Source of the DNA: Parasponia andersonii | Lineage: Eukaryota; Streptophyta; Magnoliopsida; Rosales; Cannabaceae | Assembly (NCBI GenBank): GCA_002914805.1 | Contig: JXTB01000043.1 | Span: 1,134,860 to 1,198,859, forward strand | Reading direction: 5' to 3' | Length of the DNA: 64,000 nt | In this document: in pieces, positions 60,581 through 64,000 of the stretch | Numbering within the stretch: position 1 is the stretch's first letter | Layout: each line of letters opens with the position of its first letter | Position numbers and translations under genes: made by a program | Notes under the pieces: generated by a model | Databases searched by the model: none | What the model saw: only the letters and a program-made list of their open reading frames with translations | What the model was told of the DNA's origin: nothing

Positions 60581-60895
60581 ACTAACTCTATTATGATATA
60601 TTCTAAAAAATCAAAACAAATAAAAAGTACTAACTCTATTAACTCCCAAAGTAGACTAAAAATAGCATTTAGAGTACCTACGATGGCAGAGATATCTTTA
60701 CATTTGTACCCGTTAAAACAGAAAGAGAAACACATGTTATGAAGCTTTAAAACAAAAAGAGAAACACTAAAAAATACAAGTATAAAAAAACTGTTACTAA
60801 TCCAAGTGCACGTACATCAATTAACAGGAGATACCCGACATTAGGAAGTCATATGGGCTAATAAGTTTCTCCCTCTCTTTAATCTTTTGATTTAA

Positions 60896-61308
60896 GGCCT
60901 TGTTTGGTACATGGGACTAGGATTGGGATTAGGATTATTTATCCCACACCCATATTCGATGCCAACTTGGGATTGGGATAAATAATCCACAACCCCACAA
61001 TAGTCCTAAGTGGGTGAGATAATTTATTACATTCAAAAGTGTGGGATTATTAATCCCACAGTCAAAAGTGGTAGGATCCACATTTATTTCAATTTTTTGA
61101 ACTAATAAGTCCCACATTATAACTATTTTTAAATATTTAAACTAATATAAAATAAATTTATTACACATTCCAATAAAAAATGGGTTCCACATTATAATAA
61201 TAATCCCTAATCCAATCCAATACTACATCAAACATGAAATAGTATTAAGTTTATCCAATCCAATCCAATGCTATAATCCAATCCTAATCCCGTGTAGCAA
61301 ACAAGGCC
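60896..61308. mobile_element. Tourist-like MITE (PIF/Harbinger type), 413 bp
   Basis: The ends are inverted: GGCCTTGTTTGGTACATGGG on the left, and a right end whose reverse complement starts GGCCTTGTTTGCTACACGGG. The match extends into ATTAGGATTGG words. TAA flanks both sides (60893-60895 and 61309-61311), the 3-bp TWA-type target duplication of PIF/Harbinger elements. Inside are short GGGATTA/TAATCCC words in both orientations and no coding capacity. Confidence 0.88.
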
Positions 61309-62177
61309 TAAATATCGGAATCAGGTGCTCTGTAATCATCGAGATATGTTTGTTTGACTTTATTAGAAACAAAAACAAGTAGAACAAGAAAACGGCCTAT
61401 ATTCTTTTTGAAGCACTTGTAGTTGCAGTTACAGGACATTAGTACTGTTGGACAGGTCATGTGTTCATGTTATGTGGTTGGGAAAGTCCCACAAATATCC
61501 CTCCACTCCTCATTTGTCATTTTACTTAAGATATTCTTAAGGAACTCGCATATGTTCTGTTGTTCTTCTTCCTTTTTTCCTTGTCACTCACTAATAGCAT
61601 TATCACATGCAAAGCATATTCTGAGACTGGAACCAGCTACAACCTTCTTCTCAAGACCAACATCTTTATCTAATCTCATGTAATAATCTAAACTAGATAG
61701 ATCAAAAAGGCTGCACATCATGCATCCAACATCTGATCCATGTCAGAGCCAACTCTCTCTATTTCTTTCTCTATATACATAAAATATAAAAATATAAAGA
61801 GAAATGAAAAAAGAGAGAAATAACATGTGCTGAATCAGCTCTAGCTTTTTGGTTATTTCACTCTATGAGTCCATTTGATATGTCTACAAATACTACTTCC
61901 CCATAATACACAAGGTTCCTGTGACCCAATATAGATACGAAACCAAAACATTATAGATACAGAAATTGATCAACATATTTGAATGAAAACAATATTTTTT
62001 GAGACTAAAAAAAGGAACTTATCAGTTTAAATATCTGTAACTGCAATAAAGTTGTATTCTAGCCCCTACAGGGTTTTGAACATTTTAAAGAACGAATTAA
62101 ACAAAAAGTAAAAACAAACCCTTCTCACCAGATACAAAAATGGTGCAAAATCAATTGCGACACGTACAATACAAGTA
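61309..62177. other. Intergenic DNA
   Basis: No gene was recognised. Base composition is slightly less AT-rich than average around 61420-61680. Confidence 0.4.
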
Positions 62178-62735
62178 TTGAACCTTAATTCAATTCTAGG
62201 ATACAACTACTTCAATCAAATAATAAGCACCCACAATAGTGGAAGTAGAAAACAACGTTTGGCAACTAAGAATCTAGCAAAATTAAAGCGTACTGAATTA
62301 TTTGAGAACAATGTTTCTTCTCCAAGAACTAAGAGGGAAAGTGAATCAATAAGACCAAGACATCAATTATTTAAGGGGAAGAGAACAACAGAGCAAATAG
62401 TTTGTTCTTTTCCTATTCAACCACCAAAAAAAAAAAGAGTAACGGGTTTTTCATCTTATACAAAAATAAGAATAAATAAACGGATCACAATGAAATTTCT
62501 CACTATCCCTCTATTTTCTCAGCAAGCAAACAAGTTAAAAGGAGTTCAAAATACAACCCAATACAACAATCCAACTATACATACAAATCTCACAACTATA
62601 CTCAAGATTCCTCATCAGCAAAATCATTTTTACTTGGATAAAAGTAATAAGACACTCAAAAATTGTCTAAGAGGGAGAACCCTAATCTATTTTCCATTTC
62701 AGATGCAAATGAAATTGTTTGGCTTTAAACCCTAG
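62178..62735 (+). other. 185-codon open frame, probably not a gene
   Basis: An ATG at 62178 opens 185 codons rich in Lys, Asn, Thr and Gln (MNLNSILGYNYFNQIIST start, QMQMKLFGFKP end), including a PPKKKRV stretch. The composition is what AT-rich DNA gives by chance. No domain, splice context or family match is seen, and the length is the only reason to list it. Confidence 0.15.
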
Positions 62736-63298
62736 TAATTGTTTGACCTTTTTCTGGGTAAAGAATAAAACCGATGCAGATGTAAGAGAAGAGAAAAGGA
62801 GAAGAACATTTCGAAGCTACCTGCTATAGACTGAGTCGAGCTCGTCAATTTCCGGAGCTCGTCGATGGCAGAGGAGGAATCAGATGAGTCGAGCTTCAAG
62901 CTTCGTCCATGGCTGGAGCTCGTCAATGGTTGGAGGAGCTGATTGGATCGAGCATCGTCAATGGCTGCGCAGAGGAGGAACGAGCACGGGTCAGAGTTTT
63001 GAGTGACATCCCAAAACGATAAAAAATCGTTCGCTCAATTTTAGCCAATTTTTTGTTTTTGAGTTGGGCTTGGAAACAGTTTTGTGATACAAGCCCACCA
63101 AACAAGCATTTATTGGACTCATGTTTTCAAAGTTTTTGGGGGGAAATTGACGTGGCTAGTCTCATTACGAGACAAAATGACTTTTTTAATCCCTTTTTTT
63201 TTTTTTTCTCAAAGTGACATTTTTAATCCACTCCAAGGAATAGAAATTCTAAAATGTCGTTCCATGTCATAGAATAAAAGAACAAAAGAAATAACAGG
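62736..63298. other. GC-shifted block with repeated GAGCTCGTC words
   Basis: Between 62815 and 63000 the words GAGCTCGTCAAT, GAGCTCGTCGATGG, GGAGCTCGTCAATGG and ATCGTCAATGGCTG recur, mixed with GATCGAGC and GAGTCGAGC. On the minus strand the block ends in TATAGCAG/GTAGCT, a donor-like site. It may be a leader exon of a gene or of a transposon. No product is recognised. Confidence 0.3.
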
Positions 63299-63694
63299 GC
63301 CGAGGACAGGGATTGTGACGAGTTACTGGACCTAAAATCCGCTGGCAGAGGTGGGAAGAAGTCCCATGAATCCGAATCGAGATTGTATTGTACATCTCCA
63401 CTACGAGACGATCAAGTTCCCGATGAATTTGATGCCACCGACAGCGATGAACCGAGGCCATTATCGGAAACTCCCCAAAAGGGGGTGATTCTGGAGAATC
63501 AGAGTGACGGGCCCAAGCGCCAAGCGCACTTGAGGATTCTCGAGTAGGCGAAATTGGAGGCGGTGGTGAGGAAGGAGCCATCGGTGCGGAGGAAGTAGGA
63601 GGAGGTGGGCTAGTGGTGGCTCGTGGGGAGGTGGAACCAGAAGTTGGAGATAGGGTCAAAGGCGAAGGACTGGTTTTTATGCTTTGCAAATCAT
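63299..63694 (+). pseudogene. Exon-like block of an unrecognised gene, with in-frame stops
   Basis: The block is flanked by AATAACAG (acceptor) and CATTG/GTAAGG (donor). From the acceptor one frame reads AEDRDCDELLDLKSAGRGGK, then ESESRLYCTSPLRDDQVPDE, DATDSDEPRPLSETPQKGV and KRQAHLRILE before a TAG at 63545-63547. Two more TAGs follow (63596-63598, 63611-63613), with the frame resuming between them (AKLEAVVRKEPSVRRK). GC content is higher than the flanks. The acidic and basic text looks like part of a nuclear protein, but I do not recognise it. The opposite strand has a Pro/Ser-rich 140-codon frame that I take as a shadow. Confidence 0.35.
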
Positions 63695-64000
63695 TGGTAA
63701 GGATTTTTGGAATGTTATTCGTTTGTCCTGAGGTTTATGTACTTAATTTTCATTTCTGAGTTTTGTGGAGAGATGTAATTTGGATTTGTTAAATAATGTA
63801 CAGTTGTAACAAAAGTCACAATGTGACTAACATCGTATTTTTTGTTTTTGGAACACATGGCTGTCTCGGATTTTGATTTTATGGCCTACAATCCCACGCT
63901 ACTAATTTTCTTCTTCTTCTTTTGGAAAAACAATAGGCATATTTTTACACGTGAAAATTTGATTTTTCACAAGTTTAAGGGATTGTTAGATATTGTTATG
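63695..64000. other. AT-rich end of the window
   Basis: No gene or repeat of note is seen. If 63299-63694 is an exon, this is intron sequence after its GTAAGG donor. Confidence 0.35.

Noticed and set aside
60188..63105. Possible 2.9-kb transposon with GCCCGTTTGG and inverted GCTTGTTTGG ends
   Set aside because: Similarity is limited to about ten bases of a very common transposon-end motif, and I found no target duplication or inner homology. The nested MITE at 60896 is well supported on its own.
1..64000. CRISPR arrays, bacterial operons, phage or integrated virus genes
   Set aside because: The window is plant nuclear DNA. The short tandem arrays have no spacers, and all viral-like coding matches are gypsy or copia pol.

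Overview
This is an AT-rich piece of a flowering-plant nuclear genome, probably a eudicot. It has spliced genes with GT-AG introns, a plant eIF4A, a miR156 precursor, Ty3/gypsy and Ty1/copia relics, MITEs, long TA/GA microsatellites, one 149-base N gap (46552-46700) and isolated Ns. Almost everything outside three host loci is repeat-derived. Layout: 1 to about 6650 is the 3' part of a decayed Ty3/gypsy element of Tat/Retand type. It holds the integrase end, tandem arrays, a broken antisense gene and a 3' LTR. 9469-12960 (minus) is an intact eIF4A gene with a long 5'UTR intron. 13385-13742 is a fold-back MITE. 13743-28300 is gene-poor and holds dispersed repeats, two-copy tandem duplications and a 74-bp minisatellite (26683-27610). 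28320-29620 holds small exon-like relics. 30304-36119 is a Ty1/copia relic with both LTRs. Its integrase block is inverted, and a minus-oriented solo LTR is nested in its RNase H. 39398-39498 (minus) is a MIR156 hairpin with a TATA box about 240 bp upstream. 40000-54000 is AT-rich intergenic DNA. 54087-58409 (minus) is an intact 12-exon gene for a two-domain methyltransferase (TRM140/METTL type plus METTL21/FAM86 type). 58410-64000 holds a 106-bp duplication, a Tourist-like MITE with TAA target duplication and an exon-like relic.

I rebuilt the two host protein genes exon by exon. Each gives a full uninterrupted frame: 413 aa for eIF4A, which is the family length, and 546 aa for the methyltransferase. 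The third host locus is the miR156 precursor, whose mature 20-mer is an exact match to the conserved sequence. The three loci are far apart and do not form a functional cluster. They act in translation initiation, probably in tRNA or protein methylation, and in SPL-dependent phase change.

I found no undescribed defence or metabolic system. The most unusual structure is the copia relic. A block reading from the pre-integrase region to the end of the integrase core lies in reverse, and its outer edge abuts a 22-bp copy of the element's own LTR tip. This is what self-integration could leave. Repeat boundaries and very short relics are by-eye calls without database support.
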